DNA of 64,000 nt from Alphaproteobacteria bacterium (lineage in GTDB: Bacteria; Pseudomonadota; Alphaproteobacteria; UBA8366): positions 62,001-126,000 of the forward strand of contig JANQKC010000011.1 of the NCBI GenBank assembly GCA_028281325.1, read 5' to 3'. Positions 50,881 to 59,397 of the stretch are shown in pieces. The position numbers and the translations under genes are program-made. The notes under the pieces were generated by a model. That model did not search any database. It saw nothing but the letters and a program-made list of their open reading frames with translations, and was not told the origin of the DNA. The first letter of the stretch is position 1. Each line of letters starts with the position of its first letter.

Positions 50881-51615
50881 CTACAGCAGCCGCTCGACCG
50901 GCACGCTGCGCACGTCCATCTCGAAATCGAGGCCGACGATCGGCGGCCGCGCGAAATGCCAGGTCAGCCCGCCCGGCACCGCGCCGCGCGCGACGATTTC
51001 GTCCGCGAGGAAGGAATGCATCTCGTGTACGGTATAGGCCTGGGTCGCGTTCACGTCGCCCCAGCCGAGCCCGAGCGCCCCAAGCCGCTCCTCCATCGAG
51101 GCCAGCACCGATTGCGCCTTGATCCGCGTCGCGGCGGGCGAGGTGTCCTCCGGCTTCCGTTCCGCCTCGCCGGCCCCCGAGATTACGAAGCTGATCGCGG
51201 CCGCCGCCGTATCGCCGGGCGTCTCGGGCACGGTGTAGCTGAAGGCATGGAAGCTCGGCTCCGCCGGCGGATCGATTTCCGGACAGACGTTGGACCGCGC
51301 CACCGGATTCTCCTCGTCCTCGAAGATGCCCCAGCGTTCCAGCGTGCCCACGTAGACCCGGTTGAAGGCGATGAACCCCTCGTCGGTGAAGGGGGCGGGC
51401 GAGCGCAGTTCGCAAGCGCAGAAGGCGGTGAAGGGCCGCCCCATCGCGGTCAGATGCGCCTCCACCGCCTGGAACCCCTCCGCCAAGGGCACCGGCCGGC
51501 GAAAGCGCGCACGCTCGACAACGAAGCCCGGCTCGGCCCGGACGCCGCCGGAATACTGAAAAGCGTGCCGGAGATACCGGTATCCGCCCGGTTCGAAGAC
51601 CACCGTTTCCGCCAT
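50881..51615 (-). CDS. CnbZ/RidA-like protein (putative 2-aminomuconate deaminase-type)
   Basis: The ATG at 51615 follows GAGGG and yields 244 residues beginning MAETVVFEPGGYRYLRHAFQ. The chain, with AFCACELRSPAPFTDEGFIAFN, NVCPEIDPPAEPSFHAFSY and the C-terminal TQAYTVHEMHSFLADEIV, resembles the family named after CnbZ, the 2-amino-5-chloromuconate deaminase of nitrobenzene degraders, which has a RidA-like fold. I rely on memory of that family, so the call is moderate. No aminomuconate pathway genes are nearby; a general imine or enamine deaminase role is possible. It converges with the upstream hydrolase gene. Confidence 0.6.
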   Translation of the reverse strand: MAETVVFEPGGYRYLRHAFQYSGGVRAEPGFVVERARFRRPVPLAEGFQAVEAHLTAMGRPFTAFCACELRSPAPFTDEGFIAFNRVYVGTLERWGIFEDEENPVARSNVCPEIDPPAEPSFHAFSYTVPETPGDTAAAAISFVISGAGEAERKPEDTSPAATRIKAQSVLASMEERLGALGLGWGDVNATQAYTVHEMHSFLADEIVARGAVPGGLTWHFARPPIVGLDFEMDVRSVPVERLL

Positions 51616-51731
51616 TTTCACACCCTCACGGTTGATTGTTGGACGGCTCCCAGGCTAAACGACGGGGGCGGCGGTTCAATACCGTATTGAACGACCACAT
51701 GGCAGCACCACGGCGAAATCGGGAAAGGCCG

Positions 51732-52049
51732 ATGAGCGACCAGCCCCTCTCCACTCTGCCGCGCCGCCTTTGGGCCGGCGAGGTCAGTCTGCACGATGCC
51801 TTCTGGCATTACGCCGTCTGGTACGGGCTGGCGATCAACATCGTGACGAGCGTCGCCTACCTGATCCTCTACGTGAAAGACGCCAGCCCTTGGTTTCAGG
51901 TTCCCGTCTATTTCCTGCCGTTGCCGTATAACCTGCTGGTCCTGGTCGCGGTCTGGCGCAGCGCCGCGCGGTACGACGGCGACCGGAAATGGGCGGATTG
52001 GGCCCGCGCCATCGTCTCCGTCTGGGTTGTGCTGATGATCGCGACCTGA
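51732..52049 (+). CDS. Small membrane protein of 105 residues
   Basis: AAAGG before the ATG leads to MSDQPLSTLPRRLWAGEVSLHDAFWHYAVWYGLAINIV. Three hydrophobic segments are visible (about residues 28-46, 57-73 and 88-104). LWAGEVSLHDAFWHYAV is characteristic of a small family of alphaproteobacterial membrane proteins of unknown function. The gene sits between the CnbZ-like and molybdopterin genes, both of which point away from or towards it on the other strand, so it is transcribed alone. Confidence 0.7.
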   Translation: MSDQPLSTLPRRLWAGEVSLHDAFWHYAVWYGLAINIVTSVAYLILYVKDASPWFQVPVYFLPLPYNLLVLVAVWRSAARYDGDRKWADWARAIVSVWVVLMIAT

Positions 52050-52059
52050 TCCCGTTCGG

Positions 52060-54102
52060 TCATCCCGCGTAGGCGGCCACCTCCACGAAGCAATCGTTGT
52101 AGCAGGCGCCTTCGGCGATATCCGCCTTGTCCGTCGGGGCGAGCGCAGAGACGGTCTGCTCATTGTCCGTCGTCTTGAACCAGGCGCCCTTGACCGAACA
52201 CAACACGCCGGGCCGGATCGCATTGGTGACGCGCAGCGGCAGATGCACCTCGCCCAGATCGTTCCAGACCTTGACCATGGCGCCGTCTTCGAGACCGCGC
52301 GCCGCGGCGTCGTCCGGATGCATGTCGAGCTTCGGCGTCTCGTCGCACGCCTTCACCCCGCCGAAGGTCGACGTGATGCGCTTGTCCGAGGACGGCGTGA
52401 TCAGCGTCAGCGGGTAATCCGTCCGCAGTTCCGCATAGCGGGGCAAGGCTGCGCCGTATTGCCGCTCCAGGTCTTCCGACAGCAGCTCGACCTTGCCGCT
52501 CGGCGTCGCCGGGAAGACATTCTTGAACAGCACCGGCTCCTCGCCGTCGTACTCCATCCGGATCGCCGTATCCGTCGGGATTTCCGTCGGCCGGTGGCCC
52601 TTGAGCCGGATATCGCCGCCGTCGATCGCCTCGCTCATCAGCTCCTTGTCGCTCGCCTTGAACGTCGGATCGTCATAGCCGAAACGGGCCGCGAGCCGGC
52701 GGAAGATTTCGGTATTCGGCAAGGACTGGCCGTAGGGCGGGATCACCGCCTCGGCACGTTGCAGGTATTGCTGCCCGTAGGCAGCATAAAGGTCGTCATG
52801 CTCGAAATGGGTCGACGCCGGCAGCACCACGTCGCAATACTTCATGCTGTCGGTCATCGCGACCTCGACGCCCACGGCGAACAGGTCCTCGGTCAGCAAC
52901 GCGCGCTTCATGCGGTTCTGGTCCGGATGCACGATCACCGGATTATGGTTGTAGATGACCACCGCCTTAACCGGCGGGTCGAGCGACTCGTCGAGGATAT
53001 GGTTGCTGACATCCAGGATGTTCAGCGTCCGCGTGCCCTCGGGGACCAGATCCGGCCGTTGCAGCCGCGCCATGGTCTTCGGGAAGGCGTTGCCCGACGC
53101 CGCGTGCAGCCCGCCGCCGGGCACGCCGAACTTGCCGGCCAGGGCCGGCAGCGCGCAGACCGCGCGGATCCCCGACCCACCGTTGCGGTTCCGCTCCAAC
53201 CCGTTGCCGTAGTTGATCGCCGCCGGGTTGGCCTCGCGATACCATTTGGCGACGGTGCGAATATCCTCCGCCGGCAGGCCGCAAACCTCGGCCGCCCGTT
53301 CCACCGGGTATTCCCGCGCCAACGCCATGAACTCGTCGAACCCATGCACGTGTTTCTCGATAAAGGCATGGTCGAAGCCGCCGGTCCGCTCCAACTCGTT
53401 GGCCAGCGCCCAAGCCAACACCACGTCGGTGCCCGGCCAGACCGGCAGGAACAAGTCCGCCTGCTCCGCCGTCTTGATCCGCTTCGGATCGACGATGACG
53501 ACCTTCGCGCCCTTCTTGCGCGCGGCGTTGAGACGGCGTTGGAGATGCAGGTTCGACACCGTCACGTTGTTGCCCCAAACGATGATCGTCTCGGCCAGTT
53601 CGATCTGCTCCGGCGGCATGCCGGGAACCGGGCCGTAGGTCGCGGCATAGGCCTCGCTCTTGATCCCGCCGCACATCGGCCGACGGCTCAGCAGGCTGGC
53701 GCCCATCTTGTGAAAGAAGCGCAGCGACATCGAATCGCAGGAAATCAATCCGTGCGGGCCGGCATAATTCAGCGGCAGCACCGCTTGAGGGCCGTGGGTA
53801 TCGATCACGCGCGACAGACCGGCATGCACCAGATCGATCGCCTCGTCCCAGGAAATTTCCACGAAGCGGCCTTCGCCCTTGGCGCCGACGCGTTTCAGCG
53901 GCGTGGTCAGACGGGTCTCGCCGTGAACGAATTCGGGATAGTAGCGGCTGACCTTGTTGCACAGCACGCCCTCGGTGATCGGGTTGACCCGCGAGCCGCG
54001 GACCTTGACCACCTTGTTCTCCTCGACCGTGACGGTCAGACTGCAGGTATCCGGGCAATCCATCGGACACACGCTGGGCTTCTGCAGACTCTGCTCTGAC
54101 AT
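52060..54102 (-). CDS. Molybdopterin-dependent oxidoreductase with [4Fe-4S] domain
   Basis: A 680-residue enzyme of the DMSO reductase family. The N-terminal cluster ligands are visible as CPMDCPDTCSL followed by GVLCNKVSRYYP (C-x3-C-x3-C and a fourth Cys). Molybdopterin-binding regions include NYAGPHGLISCDSMSLRFFHKMG, IVWGNNVTVSNLHL, VVIVDPKRIKTAEQADLFLPVWPGTD and the C-terminal MHPDDAAARGLEDGAMVKVWNDLGEV. GVPGGG and YNHNPVIVHPDQ are typical. No Tat signal or redox partner subunit is seen, so it may be a cytoplasmic single-subunit enzyme. Mo coordination residue is probably Cys or Ser in RRPMCGGIK. Confidence 0.9.
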   Translation of the reverse strand: MSEQSLQKPSVCPMDCPDTCSLTVTVEENKVVKVRGSRVNPITEGVLCNKVSRYYPEFVHGETRLTTPLKRVGAKGEGRFVEISWDEAIDLVHAGLSRVIDTHGPQAVLPLNYAGPHGLISCDSMSLRFFHKMGASLLSRRPMCGGIKSEAYAATYGPVPGMPPEQIELAETIIVWGNNVTVSNLHLQRRLNAARKKGAKVVIVDPKRIKTAEQADLFLPVWPGTDVVLAWALANELERTGGFDHAFIEKHVHGFDEFMALAREYPVERAAEVCGLPAEDIRTVAKWYREANPAAINYGNGLERNRNGGSGIRAVCALPALAGKFGVPGGGLHAASGNAFPKTMARLQRPDLVPEGTRTLNILDVSNHILDESLDPPVKAVVIYNHNPVIVHPDQNRMKRALLTEDLFAVGVEVAMTDSMKYCDVVLPASTHFEHDDLYAAYGQQYLQRAEAVIPPYGQSLPNTEIFRRLAARFGYDDPTFKASDKELMSEAIDGGDIRLKGHRPTEIPTDTAIRMEYDGEEPVLFKNVFPATPSGKVELLSEDLERQYGAALPRYAELRTDYPLTLITPSSDKRITSTFGGVKACDETPKLDMHPDDAAARGLEDGAMVKVWNDLGEVHLPLRVTNAIRPGVLCSVKGAWFKTTDNEQTVSALAPTDKADIAEGACYNDCFVEVAAYAG

Positions 54103-54224
54103 TCTTTCCTCCTTGACCACCCTGAACGCCGGACCTGCCGATCCGGGAGCTTGATCTAAGGGATTAATTGGCTCCTGAAACAGGGCCAATTGCGGCGACC
54201 CCACGAGTCCATTAGGTCAGGCCG

Positions 54225-55712
54225 CTAGCGGACCTCGTCCATGACACGGGCCAGGGTGGCGGCCCCGCGCTTCATTTCCGGCAACGGAACACCGGCATAG
54301 CCCAGCATCAGGCCGAGACGCGGCGTATCCTCCAGGTAGTGACGGGATAGGGACGGTGCTTCGACGCCGCGGTCGCGGGCCGCCTGCGTCAACGCCGCGT
54401 CGTCGATTCCGTCGTCGAGATACCCGATCAGATGCATGCCCGAATCCTGGGCTTCCACGGACAACCGGTCGCCGAGCCGATCCCGTATCACCGTGATCAA
54501 GTCCGCCTGCCGTTCGGCGTAGAGCGCGCGCATGCGGCGGATATGCGCGGCCAGATAGCCTTCGCCGATGAAATCCGCCAGGGCGCCCTGGGCGGCGGTC
54601 GACGGATGGGTATCGATGAGCTGCCGCACGCCGCGGAAAGCGTCAACCAGGTCGCGCGGCACCACCAGGTAGCCGAGCCGCAACCCGGGAAACATCACCT
54701 TGCTGAAGGTGCCGAGATAGATGACCCGGCCGTCGGCGTCGAGGCCTTGCAGCGCCGCGAGCGGCCGGCCCGCATAGCGGTACTCGCTGTCGAAATCATC
54801 CTCGATCACGAAGGCGTCGGCGGCATGCGCCCAATCGAGCAGTTCGAGCCGCCGCTTCAAGCTCATGGTCACGCCAAGCGGATAATGGTGCGACGGGGTG
54901 ACGCAGACCAACCGCGCCTTCGGCGCACGGCGACGGCCATGATCCACACTGATCCCTTCATCATCCAGCGGCACCGGCACCAAGGCCGCCCCGGCCCCCA
55001 ACAGCGCGCCGCGAATCCCGAGATAACCGGGATCCTCGACCCATACTTCGTCGCCCGGGTCGATCAAGACCCGCGCCGCGAGGTCCAACGCCTGCTGCGA
55101 GCCGGATACGACCATCACCTGATCGGCATCGCAGGACACCGCCCGCGCCGCGCCGAGATAGTCGGCAATCGCCACACGCAACGGCTCGTATCCCGCGACG
55201 TCGCCGCCGACGAGGAACTCGCGTTGCGGATAACGCCAGTGCCGCGCCAACAGCCGCGCCCAGTCGTCGAAAGGGAACCGCCCCAACTCCGGGAATCCGG
55301 GCGAAAAGGCGACGGGCCGCGTGCCGACCGATGTACGGATGCCGGCCAGGTAACGGCCCCGCCTCGACAGGCTTGGTTTCGACGTTTCGCGGTTGCCCTT
55401 CGCGTCTTCCCGCCCCGGCCGCGCGGACAGCAGCTCTTCGGGCAGGGTCGCCGACACATAGGTGCCCGCGCCGACACGGCCCTGCACGTATCCCTCGGCC
55501 AGCAATTGATCGAAGGCGATGACCACCGTGTTGCGCGAAACGGCCAAGTCCGACGCCAGGGTGCGCGTCGACGGCAGGCGCGTATCCGGACGCAACCGTC
55601 CGTCGAGGATCGCCTCGCGAATCGCGAAATAGACCTGACGATAGAGCGGCTCGTCGGCGGCGCGGTCGATGGACAGCGTGCCGATCGGGGCAGCCGCGTA
55701 ACGCCGTATCAT
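54225..55712 (-). CDS. MocR/PdxR-type GntR regulator with aminotransferase domain
   Basis: These proteins join a GntR winged helix to a fold-type I aminotransferase-like domain that binds PLP and senses it. The DNA-binding part has EPLYRQVYFAIREAILDGRLRPDTRLPSTRTLASDLAVSRNT; the second domain has EVWVEDPGYLG, SHHYPLGVTMS, VIEDDFDSEYRYAG and the PLP lysine in GTFSKVMFPGLRLGY. Starts at 55712 (GGAA six bases upstream, 495 residues) or 55727 (500) are possible; I prefer the first because the operator abuts the second. Targets usually include the own gene and a neighbour such as pyridoxal or amino-acid genes. Confidence 0.9.
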   Translation of the reverse strand: MIRRYAAAPIGTLSIDRAADEPLYRQVYFAIREAILDGRLRPDTRLPSTRTLASDLAVSRNTVVIAFDQLLAEGYVQGRVGAGTYVSATLPEELLSARPGREDAKGNRETSKPSLSRRGRYLAGIRTSVGTRPVAFSPGFPELGRFPFDDWARLLARHWRYPQREFLVGGDVAGYEPLRVAIADYLGAARAVSCDADQVMVVSGSQQALDLAARVLIDPGDEVWVEDPGYLGIRGALLGAGAALVPVPLDDEGISVDHGRRRAPKARLVCVTPSHHYPLGVTMSLKRRLELLDWAHAADAFVIEDDFDSEYRYAGRPLAALQGLDADGRVIYLGTFSKVMFPGLRLGYLVVPRDLVDAFRGVRQLIDTHPSTAAQGALADFIGEGYLAAHIRRMRALYAERQADLITVIRDRLGDRLSVEAQDSGMHLIGYLDDGIDDAALTQAARDRGVEAPSLSRHYLEDTPRLGLMLGYAGVPLPEMKRGAATLARVMDEVR

Positions 55713-55727
55713 GACGGTTCCAGACAT

Positions 55728-55773
55728 ATTGGTTCTATAAAAATCTGTCAGATAGAAATTTATACGAACCAAT
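55728..55773 (-). promoter_or_regulatory. Candidate MocR-family operator with nested palindromes
   Basis: Outer arms ATTGGTTCTATAAA (55728-55741) and TTTATACGAACCAAT (55759-55773) form an inverted repeat with one inserted base, and ATCTG-T-CAGAT (55743-55753) is a perfect inner dyad. The arm sequence TGGTTCTATA fits known MocR operators, which contain repeated TGGTTC- or TGGACC-type boxes next to CTA. It lies directly before the MocR start codons, so self-repression is likely. Confidence 0.6.
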
Positions 55774-55878
55774 CAGGCGCGGAAACACTTGTTTTCGGTT
55801 ATCGGTCGATAGGAATGGCGCGTTCCGGCGGGAGTTGAGGCGCGCGGCCCCCCACGCGGCGATAACGGCGGCCGTTCC

Positions 55879-57141
55879 TTAGTCGACCGTCCGATAGCTG
55901 GGGAAAAGGATCTTGGCGCATGTCCCACCATCCTCCGGCATTTCGAGAACCAGGTCCGCGCCATGGAGGTTGGCGAGCTTCTTTACGATGGGAAGGCCGA
56001 TGCCTGCCCCTTCGAATTCACGGTTGTAGCCGGTGTCGATTTGCCCGAAGACGTCCAAGGCGTCGCCCAAGGCGTCCTTGTCGATTCCGATGCCGGTATC
56101 GGTAACCGCAACGATTGCCGATCCGTCTTCCGCGACGCCAAGCTCGACGTCGATGCGACTGCCCTTTGGCGTGAATTTGATCGCGTTGCCAATCAACTCG
56201 AGCAGGATCTGCTCGATGTGAATGGCGTCTCCGAGCATAGACAGCGGATCTTCCGGCGTCCGCACGTCGATGACGACACCATGGACCATCGCCTCACCCG
56301 ACAGCGCAACGACGCATTGACGCGTCAGGGCGTGAAGGTCCAGCACCTCCTCCTTGATGCCCACGCTGCCGGCGTCCGTCAGCTCCAACAGCCGGTCGAC
56401 GAGGTCGAGTTGACGCCGCCCACCCTTGGAAATCTGCTCGGCAAACTCACGATACTGCGGCGGCCGCACAGGCCCCATCAGCTCTTGGGAAATGCAATCG
56501 GCGAAACCGATCACGGCATTCAGCGGCGTCCTGAGTTCATGGCTCATGGTCGCGAGGAACTGCGATTTTGCTCTTTCGCCGGCGTCGACCAATTGCTGCA
56601 GATCGCGCATTTTTTCCTGCAAATCGGTTTCCGTTTGCCGCAGATGATCCCGTAAATGAATCTCGTCGACGACAATCTGCGCAAAGGCCTCTAGACTTTC
56701 CAGTTCCCCTTGGCCGAAGGAGTCTCTCGGCTTGTGATCGATGATGCAGAGCGTGCCGATTGCGGCGTCGTTCACGATCAAGGGTTGGCCCGCGTAAAAC
56801 CGAATATGCGGCGCCCCGGTCACCAATGGATTACCGTCGAACCGTGGATCGCGTGTCGCGTCGAGAACGACCAGCGCATCCGTATCCATGATCGCATGGG
56901 CGCAAAACGCGAATTCCCGGGGCGTCTCGGTTGCGTCCAGGCCGCAGCAGGCCTTGAACCACTGCCGATCCCTGTCGACCAGCGACACCAGCGCCATCGC
57001 TGTCCCGAAATGGGCCTTGGCGAGCCACACCAAACGGTCGAACTCCGGTGAAGGATCGCTGTCCAGGAGCGCCAGATCATCCAAGACAAACTGACGATAC
57101 TCCTCTTTGAACGGCGTCGGAGGGGTGGATTTAGACATCAT
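55879..57141 (-). CDS. GAF-domain sensor histidine kinase, soluble
   Basis: A 420-residue kinase without membrane segments. Residues about 25-165 form a GAF domain (LVSLVDRDRQWFKACCGL, FCAHAIMDTDALVVLDATRDPRF, GTLCIIDHKPR), of the type that binds chromophores or small ligands. A coiled linker (about 165-195) leads to the HisKA domain with phosphoacceptor His201 in ATMSHELRTPLNAVIG. The ATPase domain has the N box LIGNAIKFTPKGS, G1 DTGIGID and G2 GAGIGLPIVKKL. No response regulator gene is in the window. ATG 57141 or 57138 may be the start. Confidence 0.9.
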   Translation of the reverse strand: MMSKSTPPTPFKEEYRQFVLDDLALLDSDPSPEFDRLVWLAKAHFGTAMALVSLVDRDRQWFKACCGLDATETPREFAFCAHAIMDTDALVVLDATRDPRFDGNPLVTGAPHIRFYAGQPLIVNDAAIGTLCIIDHKPRDSFGQGELESLEAFAQIVVDEIHLRDHLRQTETDLQEKMRDLQQLVDAGERAKSQFLATMSHELRTPLNAVIGFADCISQELMGPVRPPQYREFAEQISKGGRRQLDLVDRLLELTDAGSVGIKEEVLDLHALTRQCVVALSGEAMVHGVVIDVRTPEDPLSMLGDAIHIEQILLELIGNAIKFTPKGSRIDVELGVAEDGSAIVAVTDTGIGIDKDALGDALDVFGQIDTGYNREFEGAGIGLPIVKKLANLHGADLVLEMPEDGGTCAKILFPSYRTVD

Positions 57142-57482
57142 GCGGAGGGTGCCGGATGATGATTAATATTCTCTTTCTAAGGTTGTAGTTATTGTAATTA
57201 TACAATCAAATAGACAAGGATCTAAGCCACTAACCGAGAACTCAATTCCCCGGCCACGCCGCGCCGGGTCAGATGCCGGAGAGAGCCGAAAAGCCCCATC
57301 ATGACCCGTGTTTTTTTGAGAAGCCTTGTTGTCCAAAGTCACAAAATGGCGTCGCCGGATCACGAATATTCTACCCGCGCCTCCGGCCGATTCAGCGATT
57401 TTCGGTTGTCTTCGACGGATCGGACTCTACATTTGACGCCCTAGCCGCCCGGATCGGGCGGGTCGCCGCGAAAGGCCGCAAG
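57142..57482. promoter_or_regulatory. 341-base divergent region between kinase and radical SAM genes
   Basis: The first 75 bases are very A/T-rich and probably hold the kinase promoter; ATTGTA-ATTA-TACAAT (57191-57206) is a perfect 6+6 palindrome there and a candidate operator. The rest contains GTGTTTTTTTGAG, which might terminate something, but no coding frame with a ribosome site. The radical SAM start is preceded by GAAAGGCCGCAAG, a fair Shine-Dalgarno leader. Confidence 0.35.
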
Positions 57483-58448
57483 ATGACCGTTCAAAATCGA
57501 GGACCCGGCGCAGCGTTGAATCCCGTAAAGTTTCAGCACCCGGACTTCACGGCAACCGGCGACCGACGCGCCGCCGTCGATCTCACCGCGCTCAAAACGC
57601 TATGGTTCAACACCGGCACGTTATGCAATCTCGCCTGCGAGAATTGCTACATCGAGTCGAGCCCGACCAACGACCGGCTGGTCTACATCAGCCTCGCCGA
57701 AGTGACCGGTTACCTGGACGAAATCGCGGCAGACGACCTGGGCACGACGGAGATCGGTTTCACCGGCGGCGAACCCTTCATGAATCCCGACATGTGCGCC
57801 ATGCTGGAGGCAACGCTGTCGCGCGGCCTACAGGCGCTGGTTCTGACGAACGCGATGCGGCCGATGATGAAATGCGCCGACGCGCTGCTTGATCTGAGAG
57901 CGCGTTATGGCGACCGTCTGTTGCTGCGCGTATCGCTCGACCACCATACGGCAGCCTTGCATGAGATGGTGCGCGGCAAGCATTCCTGGCAAACCGCGAT
58001 CGACGGCCTGCGGTGGCTGTCGGACAACGGCTTCAATATCCATGTGGCGAGCCGAACCTGTTGGAACGAGCCAGACCCGGTCATGCGCGCGGGCTTCGCC
58101 CGGATGTTCGAGAAGGAAGGAATCGCAATCGATGCCAACGATCCGGTCGCGACCATGCTGTTGCCGGAAATGGACCAGTCGCTCGACGTACCGGAAATCA
58201 CCGAGCAATGCTGGGATATCCTGGGCGTATCGCCCGATGCGATGATGTGCGCCACATCACGCATGGTGGTGAAGCGCAAGGGGGCGGAGAAGCCCGTCGT
58301 CACGCCGTGCACCCTGCTGCCGTATGACGAGGCGTTCGATATGGGCCATACCTTGGACGAGGCGGCCACGGCGGTGAAACTCAATCATCCGCATTGCTCG
58401 CGGTTTTGCGTGCTCGGCGGCGGCGCCTGCAGTCGAAGCGCGGCCTAG
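57483..58448 (+). CDS. Radical SAM protein with Cys-rich C-terminus
   Basis: A 321-residue enzyme that would cleave S-adenosylmethionine with a [4Fe-4S] cluster to make a radical. Cluster ligands are C48, C52 and C55 in LCNLACENCYIES, and GFTGGEPF (residues 92-99) is the SAM-contact motif. The C-terminus has PCTLLPYDEAFDMGHTLDE and then HCSRFCVLGGGACSRS, four close Cys that could hold an auxiliary cluster as in SPASM-like proteins. Substrate is unknown: small peptide, cofactor or thiol modification are possibilities. It lies 27 bases before a metallophosphoesterase-fold gene. Confidence 0.85.
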   Translation: MTVQNRGPGAALNPVKFQHPDFTATGDRRAAVDLTALKTLWFNTGTLCNLACENCYIESSPTNDRLVYISLAEVTGYLDEIAADDLGTTEIGFTGGEPFMNPDMCAMLEATLSRGLQALVLTNAMRPMMKCADALLDLRARYGDRLLLRVSLDHHTAALHEMVRGKHSWQTAIDGLRWLSDNGFNIHVASRTCWNEPDPVMRAGFARMFEKEGIAIDANDPVATMLLPEMDQSLDVPEITEQCWDILGVSPDAMMCATSRMVVKRKGAEKPVVTPCTLLPYDEAFDMGHTLDEAATAVKLNHPHCSRFCVLGGGACSRSAA

Positions 58449-58475
58449 GGCCGGGCGTCCGCGTCCGGGAGCATC

Positions 58476-59357
58476 GTGACCATCATGCCGCACACACATC
58501 ATCTCGGGTCTTTCGATGAACCGATGCTGGTTTTCGGCGGCCCCTACGGCAACCGTCAAGCCCTCGACGCGCTGCTCGCCACGGCGGCGACGCTCGGCAT
58601 ACCGAACGGCCGCATGCTGTGTACCGGCGATCTGGCAGCCTATGCCGCCGAACCGCAAGCGGTGGCAGACCGTATCCGCGATGCCAGCATCGCCGTGGTC
58701 ATGGGCAATGTGGAAGAGTCGCTCGGCGCCGATGCCGAGGATTGCGGCTGCGGGTTTACCAGCGGCAGCGAATGCGACGTGATGGCCGCGCAATGGTATC
58801 GCTATGCCGCCGACGCGGTCGACCAGGAAACCAAGCGCTGGATGCGCGACTTGCCGCGCCGCATCGACCTCTCCCTCGACGGCGTATCGATTGCAGCGAT
58901 CCACGGCGGCGTCGACCAGATCAACCGTTTCGTGTTTCCGGCGACGCCCACCGCCGAGAAATCCATCGAATTGGACAAGGCCGACACGGACATCGTAATC
59001 GGCGGTCATTCCGGGCTTCCCTTCACCCAATTGCTGGGACGCCGGCTCTGGCACAACGCCGGCGCGATCGGTCTGCCGGCCAACGACGGCACGCCGCGCG
59101 TTTGGTTCAGCCTGCTCCATCCGCATGAGAACGGGATCAGCATCGACCTGCACGCGCTGCACTACGACCACGCCGGCGCGGCCGCCGCAATTCGAGCCGC
59201 CGGCCTGCCAACAGCCTATGCGGAAGCGCTGGAGACGGGCTTCTGGCCGAACGATGACATCATGCCCGACGCCGACCGGCATCGGCGCGGAGTGGCGCTC
59301 ACCGAGCAGACCTTGCTATGGTCGCCATCTTGCCAAGCGGCAGCGGCGGCTGAATGA
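58476..59357 (+). CDS. Metallophosphoesterase-family protein with altered first motif
   Basis: GTG 58476, with CGGGAGC before it, gives 293 residues (ATG 58485 is an alternative). The calcineurin-like fold is recognised from LVFGGPYGNRQALDALL, CTGDLAAYAAEPQAV, VVMGNVEESLG, IAAIHGGVDQIN and IVIGGHSGLPF. In classical enzymes the first motif is D-x-H; here it is G-G-P-Y-G-N, and GNHE is GNVE, so two metal ligands are absent. A DCGCGF plus later C (SECD) cluster replaces the usual loop. From memory, similar proteins keep the same substitutions, so this may be a separate subfamily rather than decay. Confidence 0.75.
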   Translation: MTIMPHTHHLGSFDEPMLVFGGPYGNRQALDALLATAATLGIPNGRMLCTGDLAAYAAEPQAVADRIRDASIAVVMGNVEESLGADAEDCGCGFTSGSECDVMAAQWYRYAADAVDQETKRWMRDLPRRIDLSLDGVSIAAIHGGVDQINRFVFPATPTAEKSIELDKADTDIVIGGHSGLPFTQLLGRRLWHNAGAIGLPANDGTPRVWFSLLHPHENGISIDLHALHYDHAGAAAAIRAAGLPTAYAEALETGFWPNDDIMPDADRHRRGVALTEQTLLWSPSCQAAAAAE

Positions 59358-59397
59358 TTCGCCGGCGCGCCGTGCGCCACTCAATCAGGATCAACCC

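Noticed and set aside
52243-54099. 618-codon plus-strand open frame opposite the molybdopterin enzyme
   Set aside because: The opposite strand has all cluster and cofactor motifs; this frame has none and has no leader sequence.
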